This document shows positions 9,457-18,496 of a DNA stretch of 64,000 nt, one piece after another; positions within the stretch are counted from its first letter, which is position 1, and each line of letters begins with the position of its first letter. The position numbers and the translations under genes were made by a program. The notes under the pieces were generated by a model. The model saw only the letters and a program-made list of their open reading frames with translations. It was not told where the DNA came from and did not search any database. Source of the stretch: Colwellia sp. (GTDB lineage Bacteria; Pseudomonadota; Gammaproteobacteria; Enterobacterales; Alteromonadaceae); NCBI RefSeq assembly GCF_013214175.1, contig NZ_JABSPA010000001.1:336409-400408 (forward strand). Direction: 5' to 3'.

Positions 9457-10314
9457 ATGCCAGAGAAAAATATCACCATAGCCAATTGCATAGCGCATGG
9501 GCAGAAGCAATTAGCTGATAGTTCAGATAGTGCTAAACTCGATGCACAAATCCTCTTGGCTTTTGTGCTAAATAAAGAACACAGTTACTTGCTTACTTGG
9601 CCTGAAAAAAAGCTTGCTAAGCAAGTTGAACAGCAGTTCCTAGCCTTATTGCAAAGACGTTTTTTAGGTGAGCCAATTGCCTATATCGTTGGAGTAAAGG
9701 AGTTTTGGTCACTGCCTTTTTGGGTTTCACCCGCAACACTTATTCCCCGTCCAGATACTGAGATCTTGGTTGAATCAGTGCTCGAGAATTTTGGCGAGGT
9801 AAAATCATTACAATGCTTAGATCTCGGTACGGGGACTGGCGCAATAGCACTAGCACTTGCATCAGAGCAACCTAACTGGGAAATTGATGCTATCGATTTT
9901 AGCCTTGATGCGGTGCAACTTGCCAAGAAAAATGCTGAAAATTTACAATTAACGCAAGTCAATATTTTTCAGAGTAATTGGTTTAGTTCAGTTAATGAGC
10001 GCAGGTATGAAGTGATTGTTTCCAATCCTCCTTATATCGATGACTTGGACGAAAACCTAAGTCAAGGCGATGTGCGTTTTGAGCCTAAATCAGCATTAGT
10101 TGCTAGTGAACATGGCCTTGGTGATATTAAGCATATTGCGCAACAAGCACTAAGGTTTTTTAAAGCTCAAGGTGCACTCTTTTTTGAACATGGTTTTGAA
10201 CAAGGTCAAGCAGTACGCAATATATTAACCGATTTAGGATATGCTAATGCCCAAACGGTAAGAGACCTGAACGGCCATGAACGCATTACTTGGGCTACTT
10301 CGCCTGATTCTTAG
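9457..10314 (+). CDS. prmC: Release-factor glutamine N5-methyltransferase
   Basis: Methylates the Gln of the GGQ motif in RF1 and RF2. The N-terminal helical substrate-binding domain is followed by a Rossmann SAM domain with DLGTGTGAIALALA and the catalytic NPPY in VSNPPYIDD (residues 190-193 from the ATG). The IPRPDTE segment is also typical. I use the ATG at 9457 (285 residues) because E. coli PrmC starts at about this point. A TTG at 9448 would add three residues. Neither has a convincing SD, and coupling to prfA is likely. Confidence 0.95.
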   Translation: MPEKNITIANCIAHGQKQLADSSDSAKLDAQILLAFVLNKEHSYLLTWPEKKLAKQVEQQFLALLQRRFLGEPIAYIVGVKEFWSLPFWVSPATLIPRPDTEILVESVLENFGEVKSLQCLDLGTGTGAIALALASEQPNWEIDAIDFSLDAVQLAKKNAENLQLTQVNIFQSNWFSSVNERRYEVIVSNPPYIDDLDENLSQGDVRFEPKSALVASEHGLGDIKHIAQQALRFFKAQGALFFEHGFEQGQAVRNILTDLGYANAQTVRDLNGHERITWATSPDS

Positions 10315-10433
10315 TATGGATTTATCGATTTTAAATCATTTATTCATCATTTATAAATCATTTAACGTTTTAACCTTAAATAATTTGATAACTTAAGCTT
10401 GCAAATTTATAGGCGAGCAATAAAGGAAAGCCA

Positions 10434-10799
10434 TTGAAACACTTACATATAACCCTAGCAGTACTAAGCGTCGCTTTATTTACTTATCGCTTTATTTTAA
10501 CTTTAATTGAATCTGAAAAGCTTGATCGTAAGTGGCTGAAGATTAGCCCTCATGTTATTGATACATTTTTACTTATTGCCGGTATTTCGTTGGCAGTAAA
10601 GCTACATTTCAACCCAATGGAGCACATGTGGTTAGCTGAAAAGATTTTAGCTTTGTTTGCTTATATCTTTACCGGATATTACACCTTGAAATTAGCGCGT
10701 AATAAGCCAATGAGAATCCTTGGCTTTCTCGGCGCAATCGGTTGGGTAATGCTGATAGTACGTCTAGCTATGACCAGAGAAGCGGTTTTTTTCATCTAA
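10434..10799 (+). CDS. SirB2 family inner-membrane protein
   Basis: 121 residues, almost entirely hydrophobic, with about four transmembrane segments (near 5-22, 41-58, 68-87 and 94-113). The family is small and has no proven biochemical role; in E. coli it sits between prmC and kdsA, as here. The start is TTG (10434-10436) with a strong SD AAAGGA 6 nt upstream; the next residues KHLHITLAVLS fit the family N terminus. Confidence 0.85.
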   Translation: MKHLHITLAVLSVALFTYRFILTLIESEKLDRKWLKISPHVIDTFLLIAGISLAVKLHFNPMEHMWLAEKILALFAYIFTGYYTLKLARNKPMRILGFLGAIGWVMLIVRLAMTREAVFFI

Positions 10800-10859
10800 T
10801 AATTAGTACCAGTTGAGTCTACCAAACAAGTAAAGTACGGGGTCATGTAATAAGCTGTT

Positions 10860-11681
10860 ATGAATGAATTGTTTTTATCAGAATTAAAGTCAGTAGATAA
10901 AGATTTACTGCAAAAACTTGTTTTACTTGAAGAGCATATTTTTGCCGATAGCGGGCAAGTTCCGGATCAAACGGCGGCATCACTCGATAGTTTAGAAACA
11001 ATTATCAGTCAGTGTGTTGCTGTCGTTAATGAAATTGAATCGCCAGTAGAGAAAGCTGAAGCTTTACTTAATGAATTGTACTTTCAGCATTTATTTATTG
11101 ATAGGTATCAAACTCGTTGGCCTATTTCTGCTTACAGTGTCGCTAAAGGTTTGAATCAACGCGCTATGTCACCCATTGTTAAGGCAGCTTTGGTCAAAGA
11201 GATTATTATCGCTTGTGGCTTTGAAATAGACTTAGTGTTTATTCCAAATAAAATTATGATGCGCCTATGCTGTGATGAGCAGTACGCTATTATTTTTGAT
11301 GCGGTAACTGGCGAGTCACTAGACTGGACTGAGCTGGATATACGTTTAGATGACTTAGACGGCGACCCAGGGGAGCAAGACTTAAAAGCTATCGATGATA
11401 ATGTCGCCTTGGTTGAGCACCTTTCTGCTCTGAAAAATACTCTCATTCGTGAGCAGGTATTTGATAAGGCGCTAACTTGTGTTGACGTTATCTTGTCATT
11501 AACCCCGGACGACCCGTTGCAACGCAGAGATCGTGGCTTTTTGCTCCACCAGCTTGATTGTTTTAAAGTGGCGGTGGATGATTATCGCTACTTTGTTGAG
11601 CAATGTCCTAAAGATCCCGCAGCGAAAATATTAAAAATTCAACTTGAAAAAATTGATGTCGGTAATAACATCCTTCACTAA
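10860..11681 (+). CDS. SirB1/YchA family transglutaminase-like TPR protein
   Basis: 273 residues. The first about 170 residues match the SirB1 (transglutaminase-like) family, including RWPISAYSVAKGL and a segment equivalent to the family's CYGHPL..CFI region. The C-terminal about 90 residues look like tetratricopeptide helices (LSLTPDDPLQRRDRGFLLHQL). The usual catalytic Cys-His pattern is not clear here, so enzymatic activity is doubtful. Position after prmC and sirB2 and before kdsA is as in E. coli. Function unproven. Confidence 0.85.
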   Translation: MNELFLSELKSVDKDLLQKLVLLEEHIFADSGQVPDQTAASLDSLETIISQCVAVVNEIESPVEKAEALLNELYFQHLFIDRYQTRWPISAYSVAKGLNQRAMSPIVKAALVKEIIIACGFEIDLVFIPNKIMMRLCCDEQYAIIFDAVTGESLDWTELDIRLDDLDGDPGEQDLKAIDDNVALVEHLSALKNTLIREQVFDKALTCVDVILSLTPDDPLQRRDRGFLLHQLDCFKVAVDDYRYFVEQCPKDPAAKILKIQLEKIDVGNNILH

Positions 11682-11719
11682 TTTTTTTTACATCATCAAA
11701 AATAAAAATAAAAGGTTAA

Positions 11720-12985
11720 ATGATGCAAGACAATATTGTGGCGAATGCGCCACTCATTACCAATGACGCAGTAGTACTCGGTATTTTGACCCTTATTCTG
11801 GGCTTTGTATTCTATACCTCTAATAGTAAAAACTCTGTTTGCCAAAAATTTTATAAGTATGTACCTGCATTATTAATGTGTTACTTATTGCCTTCGCTAT
11901 TAAATACCTTTGGCATCGTGAGTGCCGAAGTTAGTAAAGTTGATGACGTGGCAAAATACTTCCTGCTACCCGCTTGTTTAGTGCTGTTAACATTAAGTAT
12001 TGATATTAAAGCTATTGTAGGGCTAGGTAGTAAAGCGCTAATTATGTTCATAACCGGTACCGTTGGCGTTGTTATTGGTGGGCCAATTTCTTTATTAATT
12101 GTCTCGGCAATTTGGCCAGAGTTAATAGGTGTTACCGGTCCTGAAGCTGTTTGGCGTGGTATGGCGGCACTTGCCGGTAGCTGGATTGGTGGCGGCGCAA
12201 ACATGTTGGCAATGAAAGAAATTTTTGAAGCCGACGGTAAAATATTTACCATCATGGTAACGGTAGATATTGTCGTGGCAAATCTTTGGATGGCTTGTTT
12301 ACTTTATATTGCGGCTAACCATAAGGCTATTGATGCTAAAAGTGGTGCTGATACCTCGGGTATTGACAAACTTATTGCCACAGTGGAAGCCAATGAACGA
12401 GAGCATAAAAGAACTCCAGAGCTAAAAGACTTTATGCTTATTATTGCCGTCGCTTTTGGTGCTGCTGGTTTTGCACATTTATTGGCTGACTTATTGGTAC
12501 CATTTTTCCAACTTAATTACCCAGAGTTGAAAAAATTCAGCTTACACAGCAAGTTATTCTGGATTATTGTCGTAGTAACCACTATCGGCTTAACATTGTC
12601 ATTTACTAAAGTAAGACAGCTTGAACATGCCGGTGCTTCAAAAGTGGGTAGTAGCTTCTTATATATTTTAGTTGCCACCATAGGTTTGCACATGGATATC
12701 ACGCAAATTGCCGAAGCACCTAAATACGTGGTTATTGGTTTAATTTGGATGGCAATACACATTATTTTATTGTTTATCGTCGGTAGAATGATTAAAGCTC
12801 CAATCTTCTATTTAGCCGTAGGCAGTAAAGCAAATATTGGTGGAGCAGCATCGGCTCCGGTTATTGCTTCGGCATTCCATCCATCATTAGCGCCTGTTGG
12901 TGTGTTACTTGCCGTACTAGGCTATGCCTTAGGTACTTACATGGCTTGGATATGTGGACAACTATTACGAATTATTGGTAGTTAA
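11720..12985 (+). CDS. DUF819 family integral membrane protein (YjcL-like)
   Basis: 421 residues with about ten to eleven membrane-spanning segments and a cytoplasmic or periplasmic loop near 205-235 (ANEREHKRTPELKD). The segments GSWIGGGANMLAMKEIF and SKANIGGAASAPVIASAFHPSLAPVGVLLAVLGYALGTY are hallmarks of the DUF819 family; the paired glycine-rich re-entrant-like segments suggest an antiporter or uptake fold, which is inference. It interrupts the usual sirB1-kdsA order. ATG at 11720 and 11723 are both possible, preceded by AAAGG. Confidence 0.9.
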   Translation: MMQDNIVANAPLITNDAVVLGILTLILGFVFYTSNSKNSVCQKFYKYVPALLMCYLLPSLLNTFGIVSAEVSKVDDVAKYFLLPACLVLLTLSIDIKAIVGLGSKALIMFITGTVGVVIGGPISLLIVSAIWPELIGVTGPEAVWRGMAALAGSWIGGGANMLAMKEIFEADGKIFTIMVTVDIVVANLWMACLLYIAANHKAIDAKSGADTSGIDKLIATVEANEREHKRTPELKDFMLIIAVAFGAAGFAHLLADLLVPFFQLNYPELKKFSLHSKLFWIIVVVTTIGLTLSFTKVRQLEHAGASKVGSSFLYILVATIGLHMDITQIAEAPKYVVIGLIWMAIHIILLFIVGRMIKAPIFYLAVGSKANIGGAASAPVIASAFHPSLAPVGVLLAVLGYALGTYMAWICGQLLRIIGS

Positions 12986-13040
12986 TGTTTAACTAATTAA
13001 CGTGTTACAGTAAGCTAACAACTACTGAATGACTTTTACT

Positions 13041-13076
13041 AAAAGCGTAAAATATAGTGATATTTTACGCTTTTTT
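13041..13076 (+). terminator. Terminator-like hairpin between the DUF819 gene and kdsA
   Basis: A 14-bp perfect stem (AAAAGCGTAAAATA/TATTTTACGCTTTT) with a 6-nt loop and a T run. It ends only 18 bp before the kdsA ATG, immediately upstream of the kdsA SD. kdsA must therefore rely on readthrough or on a promoter overlapping the hairpin. Confidence 0.8.
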
Positions 13077-13090
13077 ATATCTAGGATTAA

Positions 13091-13936
<846 letters not shown>

Positions 13937-14065
13937 CGTTACTTATTAAAGCTTTGGATTAGCTTAAGGGGGGGAATCGCTAGGTGAGTTGCTGCTTTAA
14001 TCTTTATTGGTTTGTTCAGCGATAACTTTTAGCTAAGCGAAACTTTGAGATAACAAGAATATAAG

Positions 14066-14103
14066 CCAATAAAAAAGGTGTCCTAGGACACCTTTTTTAT
14101 TGG
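14066..14103 (+). terminator. Bidirectional terminator after kdsA
   Basis: A perfect 38-bp palindrome with an 18-bp stem (CCAATAAAAAAGGTGTCC and its complement) around TA, with A and T tracts on both sides. It lies between convergent kdsA and the small secreted-protein gene, so it can serve both. Confidence 0.85.
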
Positions 14104-14125
14104 TCGATCTTAAAGATTAAGATCT

Positions 14126-14286
14126 TATACCAATTCCATTAAATTATTGCCCACTTGTGCGGGTAAAATACGCCAAAGCGGCGTTGCTCTCAATCCCAAT
14201 AGCCAGCTATTGGTCAATCGAACGCCTTGCTTAGATTTATTTTTCCTGTGCACAATAAGGTCACAAACTTAATTAAACTGGTATTA
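14126..14286. repeat. MITE-like repeat family A, copy 2 (compact)
   Basis: About 161 bp with imperfect terminal inverted repeats: left TATACCAATTCCATTAAATT, right (read in reverse) TAATACCAGTTTAATTAAGT. The inside also tends to fold on itself: GCGGCGTT pairs partly with AACGCCTTGC and the centre holds the palindrome AATAGCCAGCTATT. The core matches the copy at 8067-8231. It has no gene and lies in the 511-bp gap after kdsA together with the terminator. Confidence 0.65.
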
Positions 14287-14447
14287 CTTCAGTAATGTGC
14301 GAGCATTTTGAAATATGTTAGTATATTTACTTTTAATTAAGGCTCAAGAGTACCTTTCAAAGGGCTCTGGTAGCCGATAATAACTACATTAGTCGAACCA
14401 ATACTCTGATGCTAATGTTGCTATCATGACAGTGTAGCTCAATCTAA

Positions 14448-14735
14448 TTATTCAGCAATTAAACTTGCTTTAGTTAAGGTAAAAGACTTATTTTGGTTCG
14501 CCATTTGCTTTTGTTTAGCAAGGCCTGAGTCTGTTGTCTGTTGAGTAAAACTGATTTTAATTGGCGCTAAAGAAAGCTTTAGGCTGTTATGTGCGGCACT
14601 AGTCAGTTGAGTTTGATTAATTGGCTCAGCTTTAACAAGTGCCGATTTTGGTATCGCAGCTGTGGCTGCAGTACTCAATAAAGTAGTGGCGAATAATGCG
14701 ACAAGTAAGTTAGTTTTTTTAATGATTTGTTTCAT
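14448..14735 (-). CDS. Small secreted protein of unknown function
   Basis: 95 residues. Residues 1-27 are a Sec signal peptide (KKTNLLVALFATTLLSTAATAA), giving a mature peptide of about 68 residues rich in Lys, Gln, Ser and Thr with no cysteine. I recognise no family. A spaced TTDSGLAKQKQMANQNK stretch is polar and probably flexible. It stands alone between the repeat and gcvA, convergent with kdsA. Confidence 0.55.
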   Translation of the reverse strand: MKQIIKKTNLLVALFATTLLSTAATAAIPKSALVKAEPINQTQLTSAAHNSLKLSLAPIKISFTQQTTDSGLAKQKQMANQNKSFTLTKASLIAE

Positions 14736-15055
14736 GTTTATGTCCTGTATATAACCTAATAATAAATTTTTTATTCCCTGTAGATTTATTAGGACCTTTT
14801 CTCGCGCTGGTTTTACTCTTCAAAATAAAGCGCGTGGGTTGGGAGCACACGCTGTACCTGAGTTTCATAAAACGTTGAGATGATGTCCTTCATCTACGGT
14901 GTGAATAATACGCAAGTTGATGAAAAAATAAAAATGACTTAAATTAATGTTATTCATTAGAAAAACTAATGAATAATTGTTATGCTTAGTTTGTAGGTTT
15001 TTATGCACGTTTAAAGTGCGAATTTTTAATTATATGGAAAGGTTCTAGGTGAATT
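14736..15055. other. Intergenic region upstream of gcvA
   Basis: 320 bp divergent spacer between the small secreted-protein gene and gcvA. Apart from the inverted repeat at 14952-14974 I see no gene or terminator in it. Confidence 0.4.
14952..14974 (+). promoter_or_regulatory. Candidate GcvA operator (CTAAT inverted repeat)
   Basis: A perfect 9-bp inverted repeat, ATTCATTAG-AAAAA-CTAATGAAT, lies 82 bp upstream of the gcvA start. E. coli GcvA is known to contact CTAAT sequences and to repress its own gene. Both arms here contain that pentamer, in opposite orientation. The role is inferred. Confidence 0.45.
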
Positions 15056-15988
15056 TTGGCTAATAGACTCCCACCACTAAACGCTTTGCGCGCATTTGAA
15101 GCATCGGCAAGGCAGCTGAGCTTTACCCGAGCAGCAGAAGAGCTTTTTGTCACCCAAGCGGCAATAAGTCATCAAATTAAATCTTTAGAAGAGCATTTAG
15201 GCATTAAATTGTTTATGCGAAAAAATCGTGCCCTGCTCCTCTCCGAGGAAGGGCAGTCATATTATTTGGATATAAAAGATATTTTCAGCTCTATACATGA
15301 TGCTACGGAGCGATTATTAGCGCGTGGTGCTAAAGGGGCGATAACAGTCAGTTCACAAGCGAGTTTTGCTATTCAATGGTTAGTGCCCAGGTTGACGACC
15401 TTCAATGCTCTACATGAAGATATTGATGTTAGGATTAAAGCTGTCGATCAAGCGGAGAACTCACTTACCGAAGATGTTGATGTTGCCATATATTATGGTC
15501 GGGGACGTTGGCCAAACATTCATGCTGATAAGTTGAATACTGAATATCTTATTCCCGTTTGTTCGCCATTATTAATGCAAGAAAATGCTGCTAATGGTAA
15601 ACCACCACTGTTGTCATTAGATGATTTATCAAAACACAATTTACTCCATGACACCTCTCGTAGAGATTGGAAACGCTGGTTCAAACAAGTTGGCGTTAAA
15701 GGAGCTAATGTTAATCACGGGCCTATTTTTAGTCATTCAGCTATGGTTTTACAAGCAGCTTTACACGGGCAAGGGGTTGCTTTGGCTTACAGTGTATTAG
15801 CTAAGCCTGATATTGATTCTGGACGATTAGTTTGTCCTTTTAATGATGTGTTAGTGAGTAAAAATGCTTATTTCATTGTATGTCGTGAAAACCAGAAAGA
15901 TAATGGTAAAATTGCTGCCTTTAGAAAGTGGATGTTAGACATGGTTGAAGCAGAGCAAGAGCAAATCACCGATGGACAGATAAATTAA
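15056..15988 (+). CDS. gcvA: LysR-family regulator, GcvA type
   Basis: 310 residues. The N-terminal winged helix-turn-helix LPPLNALRAFEASARQLSFT..AAEELFVTQAAISHQIKSLE (about 5-45) is typical of GcvA/AmpR-type regulators, followed by a LysR substrate-binding domain (about 95-300). In E. coli GcvA controls the glycine cleavage system and sits beside ygdD and rlmM; the same neighbours follow here, supporting orthology. The start is TTG (15056-15058) with SD TAGGTGA just upstream. The stop codon overlaps the next ATG by one base. The glycine-cleavage genes are not in the window. Confidence 0.88.
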   Translation: MANRLPPLNALRAFEASARQLSFTRAAEELFVTQAAISHQIKSLEEHLGIKLFMRKNRALLLSEEGQSYYLDIKDIFSSIHDATERLLARGAKGAITVSSQASFAIQWLVPRLTTFNALHEDIDVRIKAVDQAENSLTEDVDVAIYYGRGRWPNIHADKLNTEYLIPVCSPLLMQENAANGKPPLLSLDDLSKHNLLHDTSRRDWKRWFKQVGVKGANVNHGPIFSHSAMVLQAALHGQGVALAYSVLAKPDIDSGRLVCPFNDVLVSKNAYFIVCRENQKDNGKIAAFRKWMLDMVEAEQEQITDGQIN

Positions 15989-16758
15989 TGGCTTCAATGC
16001 AAGAAAAGAGACAAGTAAATATTCAAGTAAAACCACAAGTTATAAGTGGAGTAGATGGCAGTGATATCAATATAATTTGGGATACTGTCGACAACGCTAC
16101 AGCACAGGTGATTTTTGCTCATGGTGCTGGCGCTAATATGACTCACGAGTTTATGGCTGAAATTGCCTTATTACTTAATAAGGTAAGTATCAATGTAATA
16201 CGTTTTAATTTTCCCTTTATGGATAAAAGGGCACTTACGGGTAAAAAATATCCCCCAGATAGAATGCCTAAGTTGTTGCCTTGCTATCAAGCCGTTGTAG
16301 AGCATGTAGTTAAACACAGCAATAGTAAGGTTCTGCCTTTGTTTATTGGCGGAAAATCAATGGGATCTCGAGTAGCTGCAAGTTTAGTGGCGGATCCTGA
16401 GGTATTAAAAGCCAATCTTCTCAATAAAATATCCGCTGTTATTTGTTTAGGTTATCCGTTTCACCCGACGAAAAAACCAGAAAAGCTTCGCCTTGAACCT
16501 TTGTTTGGTGCCTGTAAGCCCGTCCTCATTGTTCAGGGTGACCGCGATACCTTGGGCAATAAAGAAGAGATCCTTAGCTATCAGTTGGCTGAGCACTGTC
16601 AGTGTGTGTTTTTACCTGATGGCGATCACAGCTTCAAACCTAGAGTTAAATCAGGTTTTACTTTGCAGGCTCATATGAAACGTGCTGTTGAGGAAATTCT
16701 CCACTTTATTAATCAGGTACTTGTCGATAGCAAAGTCGAGCATGAGGAAAAGTTATGA
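15988..16758 (+). CDS. Alpha/beta-hydrolase family protein (Tex30/KANL3-like)
   Basis: 256 residues. An alpha/beta-hydrolase fold with the oxyanion segment FAHGAGANMTHEF, the nucleophile elbow GGKSMGSR (S124), a probable acid in VQGDRDTLG (D185 or D187) and the catalytic His in PDGDHSFK (H214). This combination is typical of the small Tex30/KANL3-type hydrolases found near gcvA in several marine gammaproteobacteria. The substrate is unknown. It overlaps gcvA (TAATG) and the next gene (ATGA), so the genes are translationally coupled. Confidence 0.83.
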   Translation: MASMQEKRQVNIQVKPQVISGVDGSDINIIWDTVDNATAQVIFAHGAGANMTHEFMAEIALLLNKVSINVIRFNFPFMDKRALTGKKYPPDRMPKLLPCYQAVVEHVVKHSNSKVLPLFIGGKSMGSRVAASLVADPEVLKANLLNKISAVICLGYPFHPTKKPEKLRLEPLFGACKPVLIVQGDRDTLGNKEEILSYQLAEHCQCVFLPDGDHSFKPRVKSGFTLQAHMKRAVEEILHFINQVLVDSKVEHEEKL

Positions 16759-17195
16759 GCAACACTAATATGAACAGCACTAATATAGATAAGCAGCCGC
16801 TAAAACTAGCGGCTACCAGTACTTTAGTTAAAAGTATGATGATTTTTGTTGGTATCAGTGGCTGTTTTTCTGTACTATTCGGCGCTTGGCTGGCTCATGG
16901 CGGTCAAACATTACCAGTAAAGGTACAGTCTAGCTTAGCAACCGCACTACAATATCAATTTTTTCATACACTTGCGTTATTAGTAACATTAGTTTGGCTG
17001 AAAGTAACTAAACCCTCTAAGGTATTAGTTAGTGCTTGTATTGCTTTTTTCACCGGAATTTTGCTTTTTTGCGGCGTAATATATATTAAATCATTTTCTG
17101 AACTTGCACTTATCGGTAAGTTAACCCCTTTCGGTGGTATTGCGTTTGCGCTAGGTTGGCTATTACTCGCATTTGAAAGTAAAAATAATTTTTAA
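16755..17195 (+). CDS. DUF423 family membrane protein (YgdD-like)
   Basis: 146 residues with four predicted transmembrane helices (about 27-47, 72-90, 95-116 and 121-141). The GAWLAHG...ALQYQFFHTLALL pattern and the C-terminal TPFGGIAFALGWLLLA are the DUF423 signature. E. coli has ygdD in the same place between gcvA and rlmM. It has an unusual polar N-terminal extension (residues 1-25, NTNMNSTNIDKQ). Function unknown. Confidence 0.88.
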   Translation: MSNTNMNSTNIDKQPLKLAATSTLVKSMMIFVGISGCFSVLFGAWLAHGGQTLPVKVQSSLATALQYQFFHTLALLVTLVWLKVTKPSKVLVSACIAFFTGILLFCGVIYIKSFSELALIGKLTPFGGIAFALGWLLLAFESKNNF

Positions 17196-17272
17196 CTACA
17201 GTATTTGTAGTGTTAATACTCTTTGGTCCATTGTTAATTTCGACCATAAGATATACAAGGTAAAAACAACAT

Positions 17273-18379
17273 ATGACTTCCATCGTATTATTTTGTCGTC
17301 CAGGCTTTGAAAAAGAGTGTGGTGCAGAAATCCAAGAAAAAGCTGCTTGGAATGAAATGTATGGCTATTTAGAGCTAAAGAAAAATAAAGGCATCGTTTT
17401 TTTTCACCTACAAGAAAGTAAACATGGCGAAGAATTAATGAATAAGTTGCCGCTTAAGCGACTTATTTTCGCTCGTCAGTGGTTTGTTACGGTAACGGAA
17501 ACAATAGCATTACCTGACTACAATCGTGTTGAAGCTATTATTGAAGCACTAGGCTCTGATTGGCAATATAGCGATTTACGTATGGAAATGGCTGATGATA
17601 ATGATGGTAAGGCCTTAAGTAAGTTTTGTCGAAAACTTTCTGTGCCTTTACGTCAAGCTTTGCGTAAAAATAAAGTGCTTACTCAGAAAAGTAATAATTC
17701 AGCAGATGACCCCGATGGTGCTATTTTACATGCGCTATTTCTTACCGGACAGGAAGTCATTTTAGGCTTTTCATTAGCCCGTAATAGTTCACCCCATGTC
17801 ATGGGAATTCCGAGATTAAAGTTTCCTAGTGCATCACCGAGTCGTTCTACGTTGAAACTTGATGAAGCCTTTTTATATTTTATTCCTCGTGATGAGTGGG
17901 ATGAACGGTTAACTTCAGGTATGAACGCTGTTGATTTAGGCTCCGCCCCTGGAGGTTGGACTTATCAGCTAGTGCGCCGTGGTATGATGGTTACCGCAAT
18001 AGATAATGGCCCTATGGCAGAGTCTTTAATGGAAACCGGTCAAGTAAAGCATAAAATGATGGATGGCTTTAAATACAGACCAATGAAGCACAATGTTCAT
18101 TGGATGGTTTGCGATATGATCGAGAAGCCGCAGAGAGTCGCTAAGCTGATGAGTGAATGGTTACTTAAGGGGTATTGCAAAGAGGCGATGTTTAACTTGA
18201 AATTGCCAATGAAAGGCCGTTATCAACAAGTTACTAATGATCTACAGGCGATAAAAGATGCGTTTGTTAAACATAATGTCAAATATGAACTTTATGCCAA
18301 GCACCTGTATTATGATCGTGAAGAAATTACTGTCCATGCACGCTTACTTTCTCCAGCGCCGCTTAGGGAAAAAGATTAA
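17273..18379 (+). CDS. rlmM: 23S rRNA (cytidine-2498-2'-O)-methyltransferase
   Basis: 368 residues. Methylates the ribose of C2498 in 23S rRNA using SAM. An N-terminal THUMP-like region (about 1-170) precedes an RrmJ-type Rossmann domain with the SAM motif DLGSAPGGW (221-229). The catalytic Lys region is NLKLPMKGRY near 315. It is the last gene of the gcvA group, before a strong terminator. Confidence 0.96.
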   Translation: MTSIVLFCRPGFEKECGAEIQEKAAWNEMYGYLELKKNKGIVFFHLQESKHGEELMNKLPLKRLIFARQWFVTVTETIALPDYNRVEAIIEALGSDWQYSDLRMEMADDNDGKALSKFCRKLSVPLRQALRKNKVLTQKSNNSADDPDGAILHALFLTGQEVILGFSLARNSSPHVMGIPRLKFPSASPSRSTLKLDEAFLYFIPRDEWDERLTSGMNAVDLGSAPGGWTYQLVRRGMMVTAIDNGPMAESLMETGQVKHKMMDGFKYRPMKHNVHWMVCDMIEKPQRVAKLMSEWLLKGYCKEAMFNLKLPMKGRYQQVTNDLQAIKDAFVKHNVKYELYAKHLYYDREEITVHARLLSPAPLREKD

Positions 18380-18417
18380 TCATTAGCGTTTTTTAAGCAA
18401 CAGAGCTAATGACAAAT

Positions 18418-18457
18418 AAAAAGCTATCTAGTTTATTAATTAACTAGATAGCTTTTT
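18418..18457 (+). terminator. Bidirectional terminator between rlmM and the isocitrate dehydrogenase gene
   Basis: A 16-bp stem (AAAAAGCTATCTAGTT/AACTAGATAGCTTTTT) around an AT-rich loop, followed by eight T on the plus strand. It separates two convergent genes. Confidence 0.85.
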
Positions 18458-18496
18458 TTTTAGCGTAACGCTTAGCAGTGATTAATATGCTAGGTG

